Origin: Rhodanobacter sp.
Lineage (GTDB): Bacteria > Pseudomonadota > Gammaproteobacteria > Xanthomonadales > Rhodanobacteraceae
Direction of reading: 5' to 3'
NCBI GenBank assembly: GCA_040371205.1
Contig: AP031382.1
Location: forward strand, 3,159,562 to 3,223,561
Length of the DNA stretch: 64,000 nucleotides
Shown: piece after piece, positions 26,056-32,720 of the stretch
Layout of the letters: the number at the start of each line of letters is the position of its first letter
Position numbering within the stretch: the stretch's first letter is position 1
Notes under the pieces: generated by a model
What the model was told of the DNA's origin: nothing
Databases searched by the model: none
Seen by the model: the letters and a program-made list of their open reading frames with translations, nothing else
Program-made: the position numbers and the translations under genes

Positions 26056-26724
26056 ATGGCCGCCGAAATCCACACCTTCATCCACCTGTTTTTCATCGGC
26101 GTGGTGGCGCTGTTTCCGGTGGTGAACCCCATCGGCACCGCCTTCGTGGTGATGCCATACCTCTCGCAACTGGATCGGGCCGGCAAGAAGCAGGCAGTAG
26201 GCAGGATCACGCTGTACGCGTTCTGCATCTGCACCGTCACGCTGATCGCCGGCGAGTGGGTGCTGAAGCTGTTCGGGCTGTCGATTCCCGTCGTGCAACT
26301 GGCCGGCGGCATCATGATCTGCAAGATGGGCTGGGGCTTCCTCACCTCCGACAAGGACGACAGCGCCGACAGCAGCAGCGACGACGGCACCGCCGCGCCC
26401 CGGCACCGGAACATCGACAACCTGCTGTTCTATCCGCTGACGTTTCCGCTCACCACCGGCGCGGGCACCATCTCGGTGCTGCTGACGCTGAGCGCGCACG
26501 GCGCCGACGCCGACCTGCGCCAGCTCGCGCTCAACATGGCCGCCATCCTGCTGGGCATCGTGACGATGTGCGTGCTGGTGTACGTGTTCTTCCTCAACAC
26601 GCAGCGCATCGAGCGCTATCTCGGTTCGCAGGGCGAGAAGATCTTCAACCGGCTGATCGCGTTCTTCATCTTCTGCATCGGCCTGCAGATCGCCATCACC
26701 GGGCTCAAGGCGCTGTTTGCCTGA
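26056..26724 (+). CDS. marC: MarC-family integral membrane protein
   Basis: 222 residues with six predicted transmembrane helices. The MarC signature FPVVNPIGTAFV lies in helix 1 (about 15-30), with repeat-like FPLTTGAGTISVLL in helix 4. A polar, Asp/Ser-rich loop (about 95-118, DKDDSADSSSDDG) separates the two halves. Function of the family is unclear; the old link to multiple antibiotic resistance was not upheld. The start at 26056 matches the family N-terminus. It is divergent from galM and 58 bases ahead of an MFS transporter gene. Confidence 0.9.
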   Translation: MAAEIHTFIHLFFIGVVALFPVVNPIGTAFVVMPYLSQLDRAGKKQAVGRITLYAFCICTVTLIAGEWVLKLFGLSIPVVQLAGGIMICKMGWGFLTSDKDDSADSSSDDGTAAPRHRNIDNLLFYPLTFPLTTGAGTISVLLTLSAHGADADLRQLALNMAAILLGIVTMCVLVYVFFLNTQRIERYLGSQGEKIFNRLIAFFIFCIGLQIAITGLKALFA

Positions 26725-26782
26725 AGCCGCCGCCTTCCCCATTGCGCAACATTCCCCAACAAGCCGGTTTCCAGACTCGCGC

Positions 26783-27973
26783 ATGACCTCCTCCACCTTG
26801 CCGCCGCTGACCCGCGGCCTCACCTGGCTGCTGTCGATCGCCTGCGGCGTCTTCGTCGCCGGCATCTATTTCAACCAGCCGCTGCTGGCCGAATTCGCCA
26901 GCGACTTCCACACCTCGATCCAGCGCATCGCGGCGGTGGCCGCGGCCACCCAGGTCGGCTACGCGCTGGGCCTGCTGCTGCTCGCGCCGCTGGGCGACCG
27001 CTACGAGCGGCGCGCGCTGGTGGTGGTGCTGGGCCCGCTGCTCGCGCTGGCGCTGCTCGCGGTGGCTGCGGTGCACAGCCTGCCGATGCTGGTCGCCACG
27101 TCGCTGGCGCTCGGCCTGTTCGCCACGGTGACGCAGCAGCTCATCCCCATCGCGGCGCACCTGGCCGAACCGGAGAAACGCGGACGCGTGGTCGGCACGG
27201 TGATGAGCGGCCTGCTGCTCGGCATCCTGTGCGGCCGCTTCTTCGCCGGCGCGATTGCTGCGCTGTGGGGTTGGCGCGCGGTGTTCCGCATCGAAGCCGT
27301 GCTGGTGCTCGCGCTGGTCGCCGCGTTGCGCTTCGCCTTGCCGCGCATGCCCAGCGAACACGACGCGAGCTACCCGCGCCTGATCGGCTCGGTGTTCGGC
27401 GTCGCGCGACGCCACGCGGAACTGCGCGAGGCATCCCTGGTCGGCGGCCTGCTGTTCGCAGCGTTCAGCGTGTTCTGGGTGACGCTTACGCCGTGGCTGG
27501 CGGGCCCCGCCTTCCATCTCGGCGGCGAAGTCGCCGGACTGTTCGGCCTGATCGGCGCCGCCGGCGCGATGGCCGCACCGTTCGCGGGCCGCCATGCCGA
27601 CCGCCTCGGCGCGCGCCAGGTGTTGAACCTCTCGATCCTGGTCGTGCTCGCGTCGTTCGCGATCTTCGCGCTCGGCGGCCGCAGCCTGGCGCTGCTCGCG
27701 CTCGGCACCATCGTACTCGACCTCGGCGTGCAGGCCTCGCAGATCGCCAACCAGACGCGCATCTACGCGCTGGACGCCGCCGCGCGCAGCCGCATCAACG
27801 CGTTCTACATGACCAGCTACTTCGTCGGCGGCGCCCTCGGTTCCGCGCTGGCCGGCACGGCGTGGGAGTACGGCGGCTGGCTCGCAGCGATGACGCTGGG
27901 CGGCGCGTTCACGCTGGCGGCGGCACTGGTGCATGTGCTCGCGGGGCGCCCGGCGGAAGTTGCGCCATACTGA
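26783..27973 (+). CDS. MFS transporter, probable drug/metabolite efflux
   Basis: 396 residues with about 12 transmembrane helices. The MFS loop 2-3 motif is present as LGDRYERRALV (about 72-82), and the second half has a related HADRLGARQVLN. No long central loop and no binding-protein features, so a drug- or metabolite-exporting DHA1-type carrier is likely; substrate unknown. The start was placed at ATG 26783 because earlier codons lie in the MarC spacer. It follows marC by 58 bases and precedes the Y-family polymerase by 52, all on the same strand. Confidence 0.88.
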   Translation: MTSSTLPPLTRGLTWLLSIACGVFVAGIYFNQPLLAEFASDFHTSIQRIAAVAAATQVGYALGLLLLAPLGDRYERRALVVVLGPLLALALLAVAAVHSLPMLVATSLALGLFATVTQQLIPIAAHLAEPEKRGRVVGTVMSGLLLGILCGRFFAGAIAALWGWRAVFRIEAVLVLALVAALRFALPRMPSEHDASYPRLIGSVFGVARRHAELREASLVGGLLFAAFSVFWVTLTPWLAGPAFHLGGEVAGLFGLIGAAGAMAAPFAGRHADRLGARQVLNLSILVVLASFAIFALGGRSLALLALGTIVLDLGVQASQIANQTRIYALDAAARSRINAFYMTSYFVGGALGSALAGTAWEYGGWLAAMTLGGAFTLAAALVHVLAGRPAEVAPY

Positions 27974-28025
27974 GCCGCGACACCGCGTCTCGCCCGGCGC
28001 GACAGGTGCAAGCTATACCTCCGCC

Positions 28026-29405
28026 ATGACCCTGCGCAGCCTGTTCGTCGACTTCAACAGCTACTTCGCCTCGGTGGAGCAGCACGAGACGCCTGCGCTG
28101 CGCGGCCACCCGGTAGGCGTGGCGCCGGTGGCCGCGGAAACCACCAGCCTGATCGCCGCCAGCTACGAGGCGAAGGCGCGCGGCGTGTCCACCGGCACGA
28201 CGGTGCGCGACGCGCGGCGGCTGTGCCCCGGCATCGCCATCGTCACCGCGCGGCCGCCGCTCTACGTGGCATGGCACGCGCGCCTGAAGGAGGCCATCGA
28301 CCGCGCCATCCCCATCGCCCATGTCGGCTCCATCGACGAGATGGCCTGCGAGCTGGTCGGCCGCCAACGCCAGCGCGCGGAGGCCGAGCGCATCGCGCGG
28401 CAGGTGAAGGCGGAGATCGCCGCCATCGCGCCCGGCGGCGCGATCCGCTGCTCCATCGGCATCGCGCCCAACGACTTCCTCGCCAAGACCGCCACCGACA
28501 TGCGCAAGCCCGACGGCCTGGTGGTGATCGAGCAGGCCGACCTGCCGCAGGCGTTGCACGGGCTGAAGCTGCGCGACCTGTGCGGTATCGGCGCCTCGAT
28601 GCAGGCGCGCCTCAACGCCGAGGGCGTCTTCACCGTCGAACAGCTCACCGCCGCCTCGAAGCTGGTGCTGCGTCGCGCCTGGGGCAGCATCGAAGGCGAG
28701 CGCCTGTGGGGCCTGCTGCGCGGCGCGTGGCTGCCGGCCGCGCCGACCACGCGCAGCTCGCTGGGCCACTCGCACGTGCTCGGCCCCGAACTGCGCACGC
28801 CCGAGGGCGCGCTGGCGGTGCTCAAGAAGCTGCTGGTGAAAGCCGCCATGCGCCTGCGCCGCGACCAGCTGCTGGCCGGCGCGATGACGGTGGCCATCCG
28901 TTTCGTCGGCTACGACGAACGCTGGGAAGGCGGCATCCACTTCGACCCCACCGACGACAGCCGCAACCTGCTGCACCTGCTCACCGCCATGCTGGACGCC
29001 GGCGGCACCCGCAAGCGCCCACTGCCCGGCCCCGCCCGCGGCGTGCCGCTGTCGGTGAGCGTCACGCTAACCCGCCTCGCCGAGCGCGCACAGACCAGCG
29101 GCTCGCTGTTCGCCCCCGCCGTCGCCACGCGCGCCATCGACGCCGTGGTCGACCGCATCAACACCAAATACGGCCTCAACAAGGTCTACTTCGGCGGCAT
29201 GCAGGCCGCGCTGGAACACGACGCCGCACCCATGCGCATCCCCTTCAACCGCATCCCCGACGGCGGCAGCGAACAGGAAGCCGAACACAACGCGCTATGG
29301 CTGCAATCGCTCAATCGCTTCAAGGCGATGGCGGAAGGGGAGCATCGGCGGAGGGAGAAGGAGCGTAGCGATAGGCGCAGGGGAAAGCCATCGCCTGGGC
29401 GGTGA
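28026..29405 (+). CDS. Y-family translesion DNA polymerase
   Basis: 459 residues. Catalytic palm motifs of Y-family polymerases are intact: SLFVDFNSYFASVEQ at the N-terminus with the first metal-binding Asp and an aromatic steric-gate position, and GSIDEMACEL near residue 100 with the Asp-Glu pair. SIGIAPNDFLAKTATDMRKP is the conserved palm segment, and a thumb helix-hairpin-helix-like region (LRDLCGIGASMQARL) follows. It is longer than E. coli DinB (351), with a highly basic, charged tail (RRREKERSDRRRGK). No imuA/dnaE2 partner is next to it and no LexA-type box was seen in the 52-base gap upstream. Probably DinB-like or a lineage-specific Y polymerase. Confidence 0.9.
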   Translation: MTLRSLFVDFNSYFASVEQHETPALRGHPVGVAPVAAETTSLIAASYEAKARGVSTGTTVRDARRLCPGIAIVTARPPLYVAWHARLKEAIDRAIPIAHVGSIDEMACELVGRQRQRAEAERIARQVKAEIAAIAPGGAIRCSIGIAPNDFLAKTATDMRKPDGLVVIEQADLPQALHGLKLRDLCGIGASMQARLNAEGVFTVEQLTAASKLVLRRAWGSIEGERLWGLLRGAWLPAAPTTRSSLGHSHVLGPELRTPEGALAVLKKLLVKAAMRLRRDQLLAGAMTVAIRFVGYDERWEGGIHFDPTDDSRNLLHLLTAMLDAGGTRKRPLPGPARGVPLSVSVTLTRLAERAQTSGSLFAPAVATRAIDAVVDRINTKYGLNKVYFGGMQAALEHDAAPMRIPFNRIPDGGSEQEAEHNALWLQSLNRFKAMAEGEHRRREKERSDRRRGKPSPGR

Positions 29406-29818
29406 TGAGCGCAACAGCGGACGCCCTGCATCGTTCTGGCGGCCTAGCTGGTCTCAAGGGGTGGCAATGGTGCATGCTGACATACGCCTGCTTTCGACCC
29501 AAGGCGGATGCGAGGAGAGGCAATTGAGCAGCCACCGAAATCCATCGCCATACCGATGGCGGACCGCCGTTCGGCGCTATCTGCCTTGGTTTCTGATTGA
29601 CCTTGGTACTGCCGATAAAGGAGAAGACTGCGAAAAGGCGGGAGGTAACCACGCTTGGTATAACCGGGATTAGGTCAGCAGCGGCTGCTACCATTGCAAG
29701 GTCGTTCGAGCCGGCCACCTGTGAGGAGGGAATCAGGTCTCTTAGGTACGCTTTCGACTCATAGAGGACGCCGTGGGCGACACGGCACCGGCGACGAGGG
29801 GCAACGGAGATAAGTCAA
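29406..29818. other. Gene-poor left edge of the small-gene island
   Basis: 413 bases between the polymerase and the first small gene. Short frames occur on both strands but none has a ribosome site plus a recognisable product. It contains the first copy of the island's intergenic motif (CTTTCGACCCAAGGCGG, 29491-29507). Base composition falls from the GC-rich style of the polymerase towards the AT-richer island. Confidence 0.5.
29491..29510. repeat. Intergenic motif copy 1 (CGACCCAAGGCGG type)
   Basis: CTTTCGACCCAAGGCGGATG. It shares CGACCCAA with the copy at 30101-30125 and lies outside any gene. Related CGACCCAA-type motifs are common between small genes in gammaproteobacterial variable regions, from memory. 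Confidence 0.5.
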
Positions 29819-30085
29819 GTGGAAACGGTGTTCCTCGTCCAGCACAGCCACGTTCTTCCAAGCGGCAACGAAGACGTGAAGATTATCGGTGTCTACCGCA
29901 CGCTCGATACCGCCAAAGCGGCTATCCAGCGCCTAGGGACGCAGTCTGGATTCGCCAAACATCCCAGCATCATTGATCCGGGCGTCGCAGCCGGGGGAAG
30001 CGGCTTCTACATTGGTGAGTACGAGTTGGATAGAGATCACTGGAGTGATGGATTCGTTACCTTGGCTGGCGATCGTGAAGTCTGA
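29819..30085 (+). CDS. Small DUF7336-like protein
   Basis: 88 residues, soluble and acidic. The pattern VFLVQHSHVL...DVKIIGVYRTLDTAKAAIQRL...GFYIGEYELDRDHWSDGF resembles a small family I know as DUF7336, of unknown function, often found beside orphan immunity-type genes. A GTG start at 29819 gives METVFLV; a GTG at 29828 is also possible. GGAG at 29804-29807 is rather far from either. The next gene begins 52 bases downstream. Base composition is lower in GC than the housekeeping genes. No function is claimed. Confidence 0.7.
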   Translation: METVFLVQHSHVLPSGNEDVKIIGVYRTLDTAKAAIQRLGTQSGFAKHPSIIDPGVAAGGSGFYIGEYELDRDHWSDGFVTLAGDREV

Positions 30086-30100
30086 CTGGCGGCAAGGTCC

Positions 30101-30125
30101 GCTTGCGACCCAAAGCCGCCGTTCC
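30101..30125. repeat. Intergenic motif copy 2
   Basis: GCTTGCGACCCAAAGCCGCC followed by GTTCC, in the 52-base gap between two small genes. With the upstream GGCGGC at 30088-30093 it can form a GGCGGC/GCCGCC stem. Compare copy 1 (29491) and copy 3 (30649). Confidence 0.55.
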
Positions 30126-30137
30126 AAGGCCAACACT

Positions 30138-30485
30138 ATGAAAAAGACGTATGTGCTAAGCGCGAGTGAGATAAAGCCGATCGCCGTGGGATTCGGAGGA
30201 TGTATAGCCACTGACAAGATTACGGTGGAAGGAAGGCCGGTCGGATATATGGTTCGCGAGCCTACCTCGAGACCAATGGACAGTGGGTGGTGCTTTATGG
30301 CCGGAGACGAGTCAGAGGAGTACATGGATGATCCATCGAATCATGCCATCTACGATGTCAATACCATCGCAAACTACTCTCCCGATATCGCTCCTTTTTT
30401 GGACGCGCCTCCACGAAGCGCGTTTGAACGCGACCCGTTCTCTGGAAAGATTGTCCAAGTCCCCTACCAAGAGCCGCTGGAGTAG
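30138..30485 (+). CDS. Imm33/DUF2185 immunity-like protein
   Basis: 115 residues. The sequence YVLSASEIKPIA...CIATDKITVEGRPVGYMVRE...DSGWCFMAGDESEEYMDDPSNHAIYDVNTIANYSPDI matches the DUF2185 family, described as immunity protein Imm33 of polymorphic toxin systems. Such proteins neutralise a cognate toxin; none is encoded in the window, so this is an orphan immunity gene. The ATG at 30138 was chosen because the family begins here (MKKTYVLSASEI); the longer open frame overlaps the previous gene. Codon use is AT-richer than its surroundings, consistent with lateral gain. Confidence 0.8.
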   Translation: MKKTYVLSASEIKPIAVGFGGCIATDKITVEGRPVGYMVREPTSRPMDSGWCFMAGDESEEYMDDPSNHAIYDVNTIANYSPDIAPFLDAPPRSAFERDPFSGKIVQVPYQEPLE

Positions 30486-30648
30486 TCGTCCGAGCGGCTC
30501 ACAAATGCCTAGCCCCTAATTGCACAGTGGCGTTACCTGTGTCACGCCGCCGGCACACCATCACTCATGCCGACCGATGCTCATCCGCTACGGGCCGAGG
30601 CCTGCCCTTGCGCCCGCGGCCACGACCGAGGATGCTCCGAAGGACCGG

Positions 30649-30670
30649 GTACGACCCGAAGCTGCCGGTC
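30649..30670. repeat. Intergenic motif copy 3
   Basis: GTACGACCCGAAGCTGCCGG followed by TC, between the Imm33-like gene and the 75-residue gene. It differs from copy 2 at a few positions (CCCGAAGCTGCCGGTC against CCCAAAGCCGCCGTTC). Confidence 0.5.
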
Positions 30671-30730
30671 AAAGAGAATCGAGCCTAGGTCGAGACATAA
30701 ACAATATAAGTCGCTGCGGAGGTACGTGAG

Positions 30731-30958
30731 ATGAGCAAACGTAGACTCACAGAAGACGGGTTGATTGAAGAGCTGAACAAGAGACTTCGCGAAGACGACT
30801 ACTACGAGCAGGGCATGGCTTTCGTGCCCTATCCGGAGGGCGCAAGCGGGAGCGAAATGTCCGGCTACGCAACAACGGGACCCTTCCATCTCACGGGTGT
30901 TTATGAGCGAGCGTCGCACAAGGTTTTTGACGAATATGAGCTCAAGACGAAGCGATGA
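30731..30958 (+). CDS. 75-residue hypothetical protein upstream of a HEPN-like gene
   Basis: A short charged protein, MSKRRLTEDGLIEELNKRLR at the start, ending FDEYELKTKR. The N-terminal 20 residues look helical; no known domain is recognised. GGAGGT lies 7-12 bases before the ATG, so the start is well supported. The stop overlaps the next start (ATGA), showing translational coupling with the HEPN-like gene. That layout is common for antitoxin-toxin or accessory-effector pairs, but the protein has no visible DNA-binding motif. Function unknown. Confidence 0.7.
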   Translation: MSKRRLTEDGLIEELNKRLREDDYYEQGMAFVPYPEGASGSEMSGYATTGPFHLTGVYERASHKVFDEYELKTKR

Positions 30959-31605
30959 CTCAAGACAGAATGTGCATGACTCAACAGCAGCAGGATAAGG
31001 TTGCTAAACATTGCGAGCTTGTTCATGGCCGCCTGGGTGAGTGTTATGCAGCATTCATGCTGTTCAAGGAAATTGAAGAGCTTCGCCAAAAATCACCATT
31101 TCTGATCGACCCCAATGTTCGATACGGAAATTTCTGGCGTGAAGTACACTTTTGCGCACTATCAAAAGTAATCATCGATATTGGCGCGCTCGTTGACGAC
31201 ATGGATAACTCCGCGTCGCTACCGTCACTTTACAAGCTATGCGCTAATCTTCGAAAAACACACTGTGTCGATGCAAAGTCGCGCATAGATTCCGTCCGAA
31301 AGAATTGGAGCAAGTATCGGAGTAAACTATTTGCACATACAGATCACAACAGAAAGTCTTTGATCGAAGAGTTCGGACGCCTAGGCCTTACGATTGATAA
31401 GATCAAGTCGGAGATTGATCAGCTCTCTTATGCTTTTACTGTGCTGCATGCAGTACTTAGCGGGGTTGAATTTCCAACTTACGAGGATGCCATGCGCTTC
31501 GAGCCTGGATTCGTGGCAACCGGCGAAAGAGTGCGGCAAGATACAAAAGCATTCCTAGACATTATTGGTTCACATTTGCCAAAGTTCGAAATTACCCAAG
31601 ATTAG
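30955..31605 (+). CDS. HEPN/AbiU2-like protein, possible abortive-infection or toxin component
   Basis: 216 residues, mostly alpha-helical. The segment KYRSKLFAHTDHNRKSLIEE contains R-x5-H, fitting the Rx4-6H ribonuclease motif of HEPN domains. The preceding pattern FWREVHFCALSKVIIDIGALVDD with a later SLPSLYKLCANLR resembles the HEPN domain of AbiU2-like phage-resistance proteins. HEPN proteins commonly cleave RNA in defence or toxin-antitoxin systems; whether this one is active is unknown. It starts in an ATGA overlap with the 75-residue gene. One 60-base line inside it (31081-31140) is 45% GC by hand count, far below the flanking genes. The family call is from pattern and needs a profile search. 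Confidence 0.68.
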   Translation: MTQDRMCMTQQQQDKVAKHCELVHGRLGECYAAFMLFKEIEELRQKSPFLIDPNVRYGNFWREVHFCALSKVIIDIGALVDDMDNSASLPSLYKLCANLRKTHCVDAKSRIDSVRKNWSKYRSKLFAHTDHNRKSLIEEFGRLGLTIDKIKSEIDQLSYAFTVLHAVLSGVEFPTYEDAMRFEPGFVATGERVRQDTKAFLDIIGSHLPKFEITQD

Positions 31606-31815
31606 GGACATGGTGTGAACCGAAGTCTTTGCAGTTCATTAACATCGCTGCAATCTGTACATGGACGTTTGGCACCAAGCAGTGACCGTCCGCTCCTGGC
31701 CGAAATCAGCCACTCCGCTCCATGACCAGTTGCTTCCAACTCGATCCGGTTATTTCGCCTCAAAACCGCACCTACTCCAGCGTGGCGACGACCCCGCCAT
31801 CGGATCGGCCCGCCA

Positions 31816-32700
31816 TCAGTCGATGGCCTGCCGGCTCCGTCGCAGCACCACTGCTTCCGCCCACCTTGCCGCCAGTCGCGGCGTGGTGAGGCATACCGCG
31901 GTGTCGGTGACGGTGGTCACCGCACGCTCCAGCAGTTGGATGTCGGCCTCGTGCTGGCGCGCTACGTGGGGGTCCTCGAAGAACACCACGCGCTGGCAAC
32001 GGCGCCCCAGCACCAGGTCGGCGATCTGCGCGTCGCCGCCCATCGGGCCGCTCTGGTAGCGGTCGGCCCACGGCTCGCCCTGCGGCCAGCCGCGGCTCCA
32101 GGCCAGCTCGTTGAGGCGCTGGCCGGTGGTACCGGTGGCCACGCGCCGGGCGAAGCGCGACAGCGTGTCGAAGTGTTCGGCGGCATAGGCCAGCATCGCG
32201 GGCTTCATCGCGTCGTGCGCGATCAGGGCCAGCGTCTGCGATTCCAGCGCATGCAGGTCGTTGGCGCCGGGGTCGGGCTGCAGCCCCGCATGCATGCGCT
32301 CCAGCTCGATCCAGTCGCGCGCCGAGGCCACGGTGGAGAGGAAGGGCTTGGCGTGGATCACGCACTGGCGCTTGAGCGCCACCGCTTCGGGGAACACCGA
32401 GGACGGATCGACCGGGTCGATGAAGTAGATCGCGCCGTCCAGCGTGCGCGCGTCGCCGTCCATGCCCACCACTTCGGCCACCAGCTTCATCAACCCGCCG
32501 GCGCGGCCGTAGGGATAGCGGCGCAGGGTGGCGTAGTTCGCCAGCAGGCCGGCGCGCATGATCGCGTCGTGGGTGCGGCCCACCGCGTGCAGCTCGATGC
32601 CCAGCTCGCGGATGCCCCGCTCGCAGGCGCGCAGCCAGCGGAACAACGCCGCGTCGTCGTGGCTGTGGTGCAGTTGGTTGGCGGCAAGGCCCAGGCGCAT
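31816..32700 (-). CDS. Methylglyoxal synthase-like protein with duplicated domain
   Basis: 294 residues, about twice the usual 150 of methylglyoxal synthase. The C-terminal half (about 155-285) keeps the MgsA motifs: AHDAMKP (His162-Asp163), VATGTTGQRL (Thr191-Thr192) and SGPMGGDAQIADLV with catalytic Asp223, then VVFFEDP. It should convert dihydroxyacetone phosphate to methylglyoxal plus phosphate. The N-terminal half (1-135) shows the same order in degraded form: LGLAANQL, VGRTHDAIMRA, YGRAGGLMKLVAEVV and AIYFIDPVDPS, lacking the catalytic Asp. The start at 32700 has AGGA about 10 bases upstream. The next gene upstream is 20 bases away and on the same strand. Confidence 0.85.
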   Translation of the reverse strand: MRLGLAANQLHHSHDDAALFRWLRACERGIRELGIELHAVGRTHDAIMRAGLLANYATLRRYPYGRAGGLMKLVAEVVGMDGDARTLDGAIYFIDPVDPSSVFPEAVALKRQCVIHAKPFLSTVASARDWIELERMHAGLQPDPGANDLHALESQTLALIAHDAMKPAMLAYAAEHFDTLSRFARRVATGTTGQRLNELAWSRGWPQGEPWADRYQSGPMGGDAQIADLVLGRRCQRVVFFEDPHVARQHEADIQLLERAVTTVTDTAVCLTTPRLAARWAEAVVLRRSRQAID

Positions 32701-32720
32701 CGTGTCATTCCTCGTTCGTT

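Noticed and set aside
27933-28025. N-terminal extension of the Y-family polymerase
   Set aside because: Open frame continues upstream into the MFS gene, but the conserved family start SLFVDFNSYF follows the ATG at 28026.
29320-29718. Minus-strand 132-residue frame at the island's left edge
   Set aside because: Its end overlaps the polymerase gene, no ribosome site was seen and no family is recognised; possibly a gene relic but not supportable.
29406-31760. Chromosomal integron cassette array (attC sites)
   Set aside because: Small genes in a row suggested cassettes, but no attC-type core pairs GTTRRRY/RYYYAAC with imperfect palindromes could be recognised, and no integrase is present.
29406-31760. 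Prophage or insertion sequence
   Set aside because: No integrase, transposase, terminal inverted repeats or phage structural genes.
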